Below, in pieces: positions 21,131 to 30,788 of a stretch of DNA of 30,788 nucleotides; the first letter of the stretch is position 1, and each line of letters starts with the position of its first letter. This stretch comes from Euprymna scolopes (Eukaryota > Mollusca > Cephalopoda > Sepiida > Sepiolidae). The stretch lies in assembly GCA_024364805.1 (NCBI GenBank), contig CM044493.1, forward strand, positions 84,009,333-84,040,120. The letters are read 5' to 3'. The position numbers and the translations under genes are program-made. Below the pieces are notes generated by a model that saw only the letters and a list, made by a program, of their open reading frames with translations, was not told where the DNA came from and did not search any database.

Positions 21131-21534
21131 TTTGGTTTAAGATATTATAAAACTTAAAATCTGCAACACGTCTGGAAATATCCTTAAAATAATTTAATGT
21201 TGGTATAATGCATTAAAAAACGGTTAAATTAGGATTTTTTTTCTTTAGATTAATCACTAACAATGTTGATCGACGATATCATGTTTTTAATATTATTTAT
21301 TTACTTATTTGACTTATATTTGTAAAGTTTTGCTAATTTAAGTGGAATTCATTGCCACACTACTTTAAAATTCATATGTTCTGTTGCTATAAGAAATCCG
21401 CAATAACAAAGAAAGAACTTAACCACGTTAAATAATTATTAAAATCATAATGATTCAAATCAATTTTTAAAATATTGTAAAAAATTTTAATTTGTAGCTG
21501 TAGTATTGAAGTAAAAATCAGTAGCACATTCACT

Positions 21535-21720
21535 GAACAATGTTTTGCATTATTTTCAAAAAATACCTTTGTATATTTGCATATGTACATAAAATACTTT
21601 TGAACCTGTACATAATTTGCATATCTGTGCATGAAATGTTTCTATACGTTTGCATGAATTACTTTTAAATGTTACGTATATTTGCATAAAACACATTATA
21701 TTGTGAAAAGGGTCAATTTT
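21535..21720. repeat. Degenerate repeat with recurring TTTGCAT
   Basis: TATTTGCATA, AATTTGCATATC, GTGCATGAA, CGTTTGCATGAAT and TATTTGCATAAAA recur about every 30-45 bases with ACTTTTAAA/ACTTTTGAA between. It looks like an old minisatellite. Confidence 0.45.
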
Positions 21721-21811
21721 ACTGATGTTTATTGTATAATCCTGTAAATTAAATGTATACACATGTATTTATTACTTTGTCTAAGATATAATATGTTGGA
21801 TTATATATATT

Positions 21812-21814
<3 letters not shown>

Positions 21815-21868
<54 letters not shown>

Positions 21869-22375
21869 TATGATTAATAATATGATATATAATTTAAATA
21901 TGTTTTATAATGCATAATATATGATAACTAATGATACATAATTTGCATGTTTAATAACACATAATATGATCAATAATGGTATATAATTTAAATATGTTTT
22001 ATAATACATATTGTATGATTAATAATATATATAATTTAAAAATCTATTTTAATATATATTGTATGATTAATAATAATATATAATTTAAATATGTTTTATA
22101 ATACATATTGTATGATTAATATGATATATAATTTAAATATATGTTATATATAATTTGCATGTTTTATAATACATAATATGATCAATAATGGTATATAATT
22201 TAAATATATTTTATAATACATATTGTATGATTAATATGATATATAATTTAAATATATGTTTTATAATACATATTGTGTGATTAATATGATATATAATTTA
22301 AATATATGTTTTATAATACATATTGTATGATTAATATGATATATAATTTAAATATATGTTATATCATATATATAT
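21815..22375. repeat. (TA)n run and a 48-50-bp AT-rich tandem array
   Basis: (TA)n at 21818-21866 leads into about ten copies of a unit whose best-kept form reads ATTGTATGATTAATATGATA, then TATAATTTAAATATATGTTT and TATAATACAT. The last three copies (about 22218-22365) are nearly identical, a sign of recent local amplification; earlier copies are more diverged. Confidence 0.85.
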
Positions 22376-22645
22376 ATAGTATAATAAATAATATAATATA
22401 TTTTTCTATATAGTTTATAATATATGTTATATAATTATGTTATAATGATGTAAATGAATATATAATGTATATTATGTTATATAATTCTCTGGGTTTTTAT
22501 ATATATTAACTTTAATTCAAGATTACTATTTTTTTCACAGACACATAGAAATGTCATTACAATCGAAATGTTTGCTTAACATACATAACGTTTATCATGT
22601 TTTATACATATTGCAACATTAGATGAGATATTTTATACAACTTAA

Positions 22646-22755
22646 TCGCGTTGACACACCGGTTCTCGTCAGATCACCGAAGTTAAGCAACGTTGAGCCT
22701 GGTTAGTACCAAATGGGTGACGATTTGGAAATTCTAGGCGCTGTATGTGCTCTCC
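22646..22755 (+). mobile_element. 5S rRNA-derived sequence (possible SINE3-type head)
   Basis: The stretch ACACCGGTTCTCGTCAGATC, ACCGAAGTTAAGCAACGTTG, AGCCTGGTTAGTACC, AAATGGGTGACGATTTGGAA and GCGCTGTATG follows animal 5S rRNA from about nucleotide 18 to the 3' end with few changes in its first half and more later. The internal Pol III control region (A box, intermediate element, C box GGGTGAC) is included. The first 17 or so nucleotides are missing and no clean T-run terminator follows. A further 180 bases to about 22940 are GC-richer than the neighbourhood and could be a SINE body. Either a 5S pseudogene or a 5S-headed SINE. Confidence 0.75.
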
Positions 22756-23086
22756 ACTTATCTCGGTGTTTGTTTGCAGTCGTCCTGTACATACACTTCA
22801 TTTGCTACTGGTATTTGATAATGTCGACTCAGGAGAGGTGCGGTTGGAGATTGCGGACCTCCTGCCACAAAAATTTCACGTGCAGGCACCCCTTCGTGTG
22901 TATCCATAGTCTGTCAAAGACTGAAGGAGCCTGAGAGATGTACAACTCATACGAAGTGGCTATCCTTTAAGGAATAATACATTTAGATAAATTCTCATGA
23001 GTGATTGTATGCTTCGCATAATTAATAACAATTTCTTTAGACTCTGATCGTCATCTTATTCTTTCTTATTACGAATGTATTTAACT

Positions 23087-23500
23087 AGTGATGGCACGAT
23101 TCCAATATTTTTCCGATCCCGATACAATTATCGATTCCAATTCTAAAATCGTCGAGAAAAGTAGAATGTTTTTTTTTCTTGGGGGTGGGTGAGTATTTAG
23201 CGAAAAGTTTTGAATGTAAATATAAATTTTTTTAATAAAAAAAAAAAAAGTCTTGTTTAGTTTTATGTATTGTCGCCAAGATTTTAATAAACTCATTGTG
23301 AGATTTTCACCTACATTTTTCACCTGTTCTATTCTTACCTAAATGTAGTATCATCATTTTAGTTTTGCTTTTAAGTTTTAATTTATCATATCATAATTAA
23401 CACCAGCACTAGAAAATCAAGTTTTAAAAAAATTAAAAGAATTATTTTCGAAATCGGAAATTAGGCTCAAATTTTTCCGATTCCGATTAATTGTCCTAAT
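23087..23500 (+). mobile_element. Possible hAT transposon terminal fragments
   Basis: TAGTGATGGCACGATTCCAA at 23087, followed by TTTTTCCGATCCCGATACAA and TTATCGATTCC, has the look of a hAT transposon end (TAGTGATG..., then GATTCCGAT repeats). A similar stretch, TTTTTCCGATTCCGATTAAT at about 23475, lies in the same direction, so this is not a normal inverted pair. No matching far end or transposase is seen. Confidence 0.3.
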
Positions 23501-23617
23501 TTTAACATATTTAATGTCCAAAACATTGGCTGTTGGTAAAAAAAAAAAAAAAAATTATGACCCACATATAAATAAATGGATGATAACGATACCTGCTTAA
23601 AAATAATATTTTAAAAA

Positions 23618-24197
23618 GAGGCAGTGAAGTTGGGCAACAACAACCTGGAAGAGGTCGAGACCTTCACATACTTTGGGAGTTTCATCAACCAGCATGGAGG
23701 AACAAATGTAGACGTTGAGATCCTCATTGGGAAGGCAAGAGCATCGTTCATAGTCCTCAGGGAAATCTGGCGATCCAACATCATCGCATCTTGCACCAAA
23801 ATTTGCCTCTTCAATTCCAACATCAAATCAGCCCTATTGTATGGAGCAGAAATGTGGAGAACAACAAAGACCAACATCAGAAGAGTGCAAACTTTTATCA
23901 ACTCATGCCTTTGAAGAATGCTAAAGATACACTGGCCAACTACCATCAGTAACAGAGATCTCTGGTGTGGGGGGAACCAAGTACCAGCAGAAGGAAAGGT
24001 TAGAAGAAGAAAATAGCACACCCTGAGAAAACAACCAGCAAACATCACACGCCCCACCAAAGAACATCTGGAGGTGGACGCCAAGCAGACCGGCTACTCC
24101 TGTGGGGAAGGAGGGGGGGCTGAAGCGAATCGCCTAGAACCATAGATGCTGGTGGGCTGTTGTGGATGGCCTATGCCCCTCCAGGGGCTCAAGGCTG

Positions 24198-24240
<43 letters not shown>
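23618..24240 (+). mobile_element. RTE-type LINE 3' end with (GAT)n tail
   Basis: Plus-strand translation gives NNNLEEVETFTYFGSFINQ, HGGTNVDVEILIGKARASFI, TKICLFNSNIKSALLYGAEM and WRTTKTNIRRVQTFINSCL, the post-RT region of RTE-like LINEs (FTYLGSxI...DGGxxxDVxxRIGKAR...YGSExW). An in-frame TGA replaces the expected Arg at about 23912; beyond it RMLKIHWPTTISNRDLW continues in the same frame. Further on, traces of LRKQPANIT, a W-rich region and GGLCPSRG-like sequence run to a (GATGAT)n tail at 24198-24239, the simple repeat on which this kind of LINE often ends. The long minus-strand open frame (23611-24084) is its antisense shadow. Confidence 0.75.
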
Positions 24241-24241
<1 letters not shown>

Positions 24242-24373
24242 CTAAAACTTAGGTTTGTTTATGGTTAAGTAAGGGGTAAAAAAAAAGAAATCAGTTTGAT
24301 TCGTATTGTATAGAAATATCGAAACAACATTACAAAATTCACTTAAATACAAGACAGAATCAACAGTTTTACT

Positions 24374-25278
<905 letters not shown>

Positions 25279-25439
25279 TTAATAAGAATAAGAATTGCAC
25301 AAAAAGATTTATACACACGATAACTGGTTTGAAACGGTGACCCTGCAGTTCCCAGAAGTCAAGCAACATGCTGGAAGGTCACATGTAACAGTTAAACATT
25401 ATTATGTATATAAAAGGTATATATTAATGTGTACTAAAT

Positions 25440-25595
25440 CCTTTTGGTGGTACTGCGATTTGGTTTTTGGTTTTTGTTTTTTGGGGGGTTTTATTTTCAA
25501 ATTCGACTTAATTATATCTCCACCAATTGCAGAAAACAGTGGACAGTTTTTCTGTCTGATGAGACTCGAGTAATTTTGTATACTGACTCTGAGCG
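25440..25595 (+). repeat. Dispersed repeat R2, copy 2
   Basis: Colinear with 19388-19530: GGTGGTACTGCGATTTGG, CAAATTCGACTTAATTATAT, CACCAATTGCAGAAAACAGT, CTGTCTGATGAGACTCGAG and AATTTTGTATACTGACTCTG. The SINE copy starts directly after it. Confidence 0.5.
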
Positions 25596-25742
25596 AGAGT
25601 GACGGCGACTCAGCGGTTAATGACATGAACTGAAAACCTGACTGTTCCAAGTTCGAAACTAGTTCGTTCCACAAAAGCACTTTCATCAAACACACACTTG
25701 ATCTTGTTCCTAACCTCCTGGAGAGGAGATAAATAAATACAA
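25596..25742 (+). mobile_element. tRNA-derived SINE, copy 2
   Basis: On the plus strand the tRNA-like head GGCGACTCAGCGGTTAATGA is followed by the B-box region CAAGTTCGAAACTAG and the body TCGTTCCACAAAAGCACTTT, then CATCAAA. It matches copy 1 (1495-1645, minus strand) along head and body. It abuts dispersed repeat R2 copy 2. Confidence 0.55.
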
Positions 25743-26410
25743 TCAAGAGAACTACACTGGTCTCTTGGGATCACAGTTTCTGGTTGCCATAAGTGAGCAA
25801 GCATCATGGTGTACGAAAGTTGCGATGATTAACGATCAATTGATGGACGATTCAATAATAAATTATATTGATTTTTGTTAACAGCCTGTATAATTGAAAG
25901 ACTGAAATAATAATGGTGGCCTTGACAAACTATTCGAAAGATGTTTAAACAAAAGTCAGCTTTGTTCTAGTGAGAGAAGATGGAAGACATACAGATAACA
26001 TGTTTCCTTATCTCAATAAATAATTGCGAAATTTTTTTTCCATTAAACCCTCGTATATTAGTGTCAAAACGGTTCACTGCTAAAGCAATGCTGTAGCATA
26101 TTATCTGATTCCTTGCGATGAGTTTAGACACAAGGACATATGTGGTTTTAAAAAATAAACACAATAGGAAAAGTGCACTCTAATTTACAAAATATGCCTG
26201 AGCAGCCACATCGGTATTTCCTGGTAAGGATGCTGAGGCGATAAGCAATAAACTAGCGCCTTCTTAAAGAGAATGCAAAACCTGAGAAGGCGGACCTTGA
26301 TGGACTGAATAGGTTCTTCTATCTCAGACCGGCAGCAATAAAGTTATCGTTGAACTTAAGCATGTAGTATCACAATTCTATCACTGATACAACATGACTT
26401 TTTGAAATAT

Positions 26411-26573
<163 letters not shown>

Positions 26574-26665
26574 CTTTTTTAAATGATAAGTATTCTCTGA
26601 TTTAAATGATTGTTAATGATTTTAAAATGATTTTTAATGATTTTTAAATGATTTTTAAATGATAA

Positions 26666-26950
<285 letters not shown>

Positions 26951-26974
26951 TGATATCTTTTGTATTATGCCAAC

Positions 26975-27352
26975 TATTTGGACTGCTGTTCACATCGTGG
27001 ATGTTATTCTCACAACGTTTCGGCCGATGTAACCTCAACCTTCTGCAAGTACTTATGAAGCAACAGATGAAAGTGCTAAGTTATAATCAGTTCTACGTGA
27101 GAATCTTCTGGCGGTTGTAGGTACTACAGATAGTAAAATAGAATTATGAACTACTTAAGACTTTTGCCCAATCATGGCAGACAGAATGAGTAACAAGCTA
27201 CACTCATAATTTAAATAAATGCTTTTGTTTGAAATTCTGTACTGATTCCCGAGTTTGACATAATGCATCTTAAGAAGGTCAGTTGTTACATCGGCTGAAG
27301 CTTCATGAGAATAACACTCAAGATGAGAACAGTAGTTTGACTAAACTAAATA
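26975..27352 (+). mobile_element. Foldback element F1, full-length copy
   Basis: The left end TATTTGGACTGCTGTTCACA, then ACAACGTTTCGGCCGATGTA, pairs with the right end CATCGGCTGAAGCTTCATGA, then ATAACACTCAAGATGAGAAC, giving inverted ends of about 60-70 bases around a non-coding core. It has the same layout as 28551-28938 but is more diverged inside. It begins 114 bases after the exon C donor. The superfamily is unknown; I could not settle the target duplication. Confidence 0.6.
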
Positions 27353-27514
27353 ATACGAGTGATCAATCTTCATCTAAAAAATGTTAAAACACAAACTGAA
27401 CATTTTCAAGCGATAACAATAAAATATTAATGTTCACAACATTTTTATATGGCTAACGAATGAAGGATAGTTTTAAATAAATTTGGTCCTTATAAAAAAT
27501 GCATATCCAGTGGA

Positions 27515-27760
27515 TTTCAACACCTTGCTGATTTGGAAAAAAATACTAGGTAAAATTCAATTGTAAGTGACACTCTTCTGGAGGTTGAAGGTTCAATCTT
27601 CAGTGCGGGTGATGTGAAGAATACAACTATGAATTACTTGAGACTTCTACCCGGTCATGGCTGACGGTACAAGAGCATGTTACTCCAATGGATTAAATAA
27701 AGGCTTCCATTCAAAATTACATGCAAATTCTCTAGTTCAGCAAAACTTAATGGAGATTCA
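27515..27760 (+). mobile_element. Foldback element F1, core-only copy
   Basis: Nearly identical to 28620-28858, for example GTAAGTGACACTCTTCTGGA, GGTTGAAGGTTCAATCTTCA, GAAGAATACAACTATGAATT and TGGATTAAATAAA. Only about ten differences are seen over 230 bases. It lacks both inverted ends. Confidence 0.75.
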
Positions 27761-28550
27761 TGAGTCAGTTTAGGAAAGACCCAAGACAGTTTACTATTTG
27801 AAAATCACAAAAAAAGAGCTGTCATATCTGGCCAATGAGAGCGGTAGATCTCAAAAAGTTTGGTAGTGTTAGACCTATACTCTCTCTCTCTCTGCCAAAT
27901 TTTGCAGGTTTACTGGTACCATTTTGTCGCCAATATACGAATCCGGACATAATGTAGGATAATCCCCATTAAGCAAGCGCTTTTAAAGAACAGACTTCAT
28001 TAGATCTGCAACACTGCACGCAAAAACACAGGAGAGTTCATTCACAAAGCAATATAACCAGAGCCTCTCCAATATTTGCGCCCAAAAGACCAGCTAAAAA
28101 TGGGGTTACACACTATCAAAGCCGACATCGAATCTACCTCAGATCCATGTTTACGGTATTCGCCGCTAATCCCAGGACTAATTGCTCATAACTGTTTTAA
28201 TCACTGCCGACCTATCTGTGAGTAGTCTGCAGTCATTCAAGACACTGTGTGTTCTATGGGAGGATCTGTTTAATGCCACCAGAAATGTTTTTTAAACGTT
28301 AAAGTTCAATATCTATTGTAAACAATTCATTGAACACATGTTGCAATCTACTGTGGTTGCATGCATTTCATAATAGTATCAGTACAAATATTTTCCTTTG
28401 TTTTTATTCTACACTAATAATAAGCTTATGTGGAAATCCCTACAAAAGGGTTCGATCTACTAGCAGAAAATTTGATGGTTCTCTATTGTTCCACCTAGCT
28501 TGAATATGAACGTTAAAAAGAAAAAATACAAACAGGCCTGTATGATTAAG

Positions 28551-28938
28551 TATTTGGATTATTCGAACTAGTGTTCTCATCTTGAGTTATTTGCACAACG
28601 TTTCAGTCAATGTAACCTCCACCTTGCTGATTTGGGGCATAATGGAAAAAGTATTAGGTAAAATTCAGTTGTAAGTGACACTCTTCTGGAGGTTGAAGGT
28701 TCAATCTTCAGTGCGGGTGATGTGAAGAATACAACTATGAATTACTTGAGACTTCTACCTGGCCATGGCTGACGGTATGAGAGCATGTTACTCCAATGGA
28801 TTAAATAAAAGGTTCCATTCAAAATTACATGCAAATTCTCTAGTTCGGCAAAACTTCTGAAGAAGGTCTGAGTTTACACCGACCAAAATGTGTAAATAAC
28901 ATTCAAGATGAGAACAGATAGTCAGAATAATCTAAATA
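28551..28938 (+). mobile_element. Foldback element F1, best full-length copy
   Basis: 388 bp. The left end TATTTGGATTATTCGAACTA, then GTGTTCTCATCTTGAGTTAT, matches the reverse complement of the right end (TATTTAGATTATTCTGACTA, then TCTGTTCTCATCTTGAATGT). The inverted similarity goes on through ACGTTTCAGTCAATGTAACC / ATTTTGGTCGGTGTAAAC. The core holds no open frame of note. Other copies are at 13797-14012, 26975-27352, 27515-27760 and from 30650. Confidence 0.65.
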
Positions 28939-28991
28939 ATCTAAAGTTATCAATTCTTATCTCAAAAACGCAGAAACATAAACTATATCGC

Positions 28992-29105
<114 letters not shown>

Positions 29106-29107
29106 AT

Positions 29108-29260
29108 GTACTAGCGTAAAATACGCTTAAATATGATATTTTAATTTGTCCGGATTTCATATATATCATTATAGAATCGTGATTTCAAAAGTAAAAGAAA
29201 AAGTATTTAGGCGCCACCAGCTAAAATCTAAACCGAAACTGTAGCATTCAAAGCTGGTGA
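29108..29260 (+). repeat. Dispersed repeat R1, copy 3
   Basis: Starts just after a (TA)n run with ACTAGCGTAAAATACGCTTA and AATATGATATTTTAATT, and ends near CCAGCTAAAATCTAAACCGA. It is colinear with copies 1 and 2 of the same family. Confidence 0.5.
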
Positions 29261-29904
29261 CGTAACCACGGTACCAAAGGGACACGTATGTAAACTGATT
29301 AAAAATTTAAAATAAACTAAGATGAATGCCTAAAATGTTTAACGATTTTCTCAATTTTTACCTAATTTTTGACCCCTTGAAAACTAATTCGGCTAAAGAC
29401 CCATAAAAACAGGTCTGTAAAAAATTCAATTATTTGAGGCTCCTAGCGCCGCTCTGCGATTTTTAGTGTCGGGGGAGATAGTTTGAAAATATGGAGAGAG
29501 ACAGACGTATAGCCGATTATATATTAGACTTATTTGGGGGAGAAATTAAATACCGATCACAAAAATTACGGAATTTCATCCAACTTTTTTGTTTTAAGAA
29601 AATTAAATCCACTTTTAACCAAATGTCGAATATTGCTGCCATGATTATAACACTAAACGGAAATAATTCCTTTTTTCGCGTTTGGTCCCTTGACTTTCAT
29701 AATAATGCTGATAATGTTGGCGATATTCCGTGATGTTAATTATTTTCTAAAAACAAAACTACTAGATGAATTTCTGTCATTTTTTGTGACTGAAAATACT
29801 CTCCAAATTAAAAATACTATACAGGTTTGTAGTTATTTTCTTCTAAACAACCATATCCTACCTAGGGCGAACCATGGAGAGCACTGAAAGTTTATACATA
29901 TGTA

Positions 29905-29977
29905 TCAGGTTGGTGCAAAAATGTGTTTCTTTATATATAGTTGAACGTTAAAAAACATTATTTTTGCACCAAGCTAA
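29905..29977. mobile_element. 73-bp MITE with mariner-type ends (GGTTGGTGCAAAAA)
   Basis: The left end TCAGGTTGGTGCAAAAATGT and the right end (reverse complement TTAGCTTGGTGCAAAAATAA) form inverted repeats of about 18 bases. The left flank is TA and the right is TG, consistent with a mutated TA target duplication. The ends and the size closely resemble MADE1, the 80-bp MITE of the human Hsmar2 mariner group (TTAGGTTGGTGCAAAAGTAA). It is non-coding. Confidence 0.75.
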
Positions 29978-30649
29978 TGAAATGTAGGTCATCGACAGAC
30001 ATTTGTTTTATGTAGAAAAATAGCGATAGATCAATTGGAAGTCTGCTGTCTGCAAAATAATTGAATGTCAGTGAATATTTATCCCGGCGACTGAACAATT
30101 GACATATATGTTGGGTTTGGTGGATAAAAGAAATAAAAATCAAAATTTTCGTCAAAATCAATGCTGTAACCTAATTATATAAAATGCCATTTTAATAAAT
30201 AATTTTTTTTTAAGTATTTAATACAATAGGACGGCAGCATAATTTTGTTTTCTTTTCTTTTTTCGATATTTCAAACAATATTTTCCTTTTTGTCTTTTTC
30301 TAAGTACATGAATTAATTGACATATGTTTAGGATTGGGTGGATTTTTATAAAAATCCAATTTTTGATTGAAATTAATCGACACACTCCATTTTATAAAAT
30401 GGCATTTAAAAAAAAGCTCTTATTTAATGCAATACGTCAGCAAGGTATTTTTTTTTTACTATTTCCTGCTTTATCACTTTTTTCTTTCTTTATCACTTTT
30501 TTCAAAACGAACGTTAAAAAAATTTTGTGAACGTAGATTTCCCTCCTTTCTCTTGGGTTGCTGTAACCAAAATACAATACAAGAGAAAATGTTTTGTTTC
30601 TGAATTTTTAGATGATAATTTATAATTCGTCTTATTAAGATTATTTCGA

Positions 30650-30788
30650 CTACTGTTCTCATCTTGAGTATTATTCGCACGACGTTTTCTTTCATGTATC
30701 CTTCGATCTTCTCCATGTATATCTAGTTGAATCGGGAATCTTTCTATCGAACTCAAAAATCTTTCTGTCAAACTCAAAAATCTTTTTG
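30650..30788 (-). mobile_element. Foldback element F1, copy cut by the window end
   Basis: GACTACTGTTCTCATCTTGA, then ACGACGTTTTCTTTCATGTA and CCTTCGATCTTCTCC, matches the half copy at 13797-14012 in the same direction. Three variants of GGGAATCTTTCTATCGAACT-type 20-mers follow, up to the window edge. Confidence 0.55.

Noticed and set aside
21815-22375. CRISPR-like array
   Set aside because: Repeats are directly adjacent with no spacers and are AT-only tandem satellite units; the genome is eukaryotic.
22646-22755. Functional 5S rRNA gene
   Set aside because: The 5' end is missing, several changes hit paired positions in the second half and no clean T-run terminator follows.
23611-24084. 157-residue minus-strand open frame
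   Set aside because: It is the antisense shadow of the RTE-type LINE end, whose plus-strand translation matches the family.

Overview
The window looks like intronic and accessory DNA from a large, AT-rich, repeat-laden animal genome. The mix of long (TA)n runs, mariner relics, LINE scraps from several clades and short tRNA-derived elements suits a mollusc, probably a cephalopod such as an octopus. That assignment is an inference; no sequence here names the species.

The only host gene I can support is an otoferlin-like ferlin on the + strand, seen as three short exons far apart. Exon A (1246-1330) and exon B (11238-11322) are each exactly 85 bp, enter in phase 0 and leave in phase 1. They encode alternative versions of the same segment: the end of the C2B domain and the start of the FerI domain, sharing GSFKLDVATV. 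Exon C (26745-26860) supplies the rest of FerI, is entered in phase 1 and left in phase 0, and can follow either A or B without a frame change. A and B therefore look like mutually exclusive alternative exons that swap one C2B top loop. This is the most interesting object in the window.

Everything else is intron. 1-1245: an unclassified repeat and T-rich DNA. 1331-11237 (intron between A and B): a tRNA-derived SINE family, a LINE C-terminal scrap near 2.3-2.6 kb, an ATGCAAAT motif array near 4.3 kb, a dead CR1/Jockey-type LINE at 5.0-6.8 kb, a tandem duplication near 8.4 kb, another LINE scrap with a CCHC finger near 9.2-9.5 kb, and a hairpin at 10.5 kb. 11323-26744 (intron between B and C): a three-unit array carrying U2 snRNA-like blocks (12.7-13.4 kb), a deleted mariner (14.5-15.4 kb), a 171-bp hAT-like MITE with an 8-bp target duplication (18.96-19.13 kb), two AT-rich satellite blocks (20.3-22.4 kb), a 5S rRNA-derived element (22.65 kb), an RTE-type LINE end with a (GAT)n tail (23.6-24.2 kb), a long (TA)n run and a second mariner relic beside it (24.4-25.3 kb). 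After exon C: copies of a foldback element of about 380 bp, another (TA)n run and a 73-bp mariner-type MITE at 29.9 kb.

The three exons belong to one membrane-fusion protein; the mobile elements are passengers. Their density makes the introns long (about 9.9 and 15.4 kb), which separates the two alternative exons. I saw no CRISPR array, no functional rRNA or tRNA gene and no retrovirus-like element. All similarity statements are made from memory of the families, without a database search.
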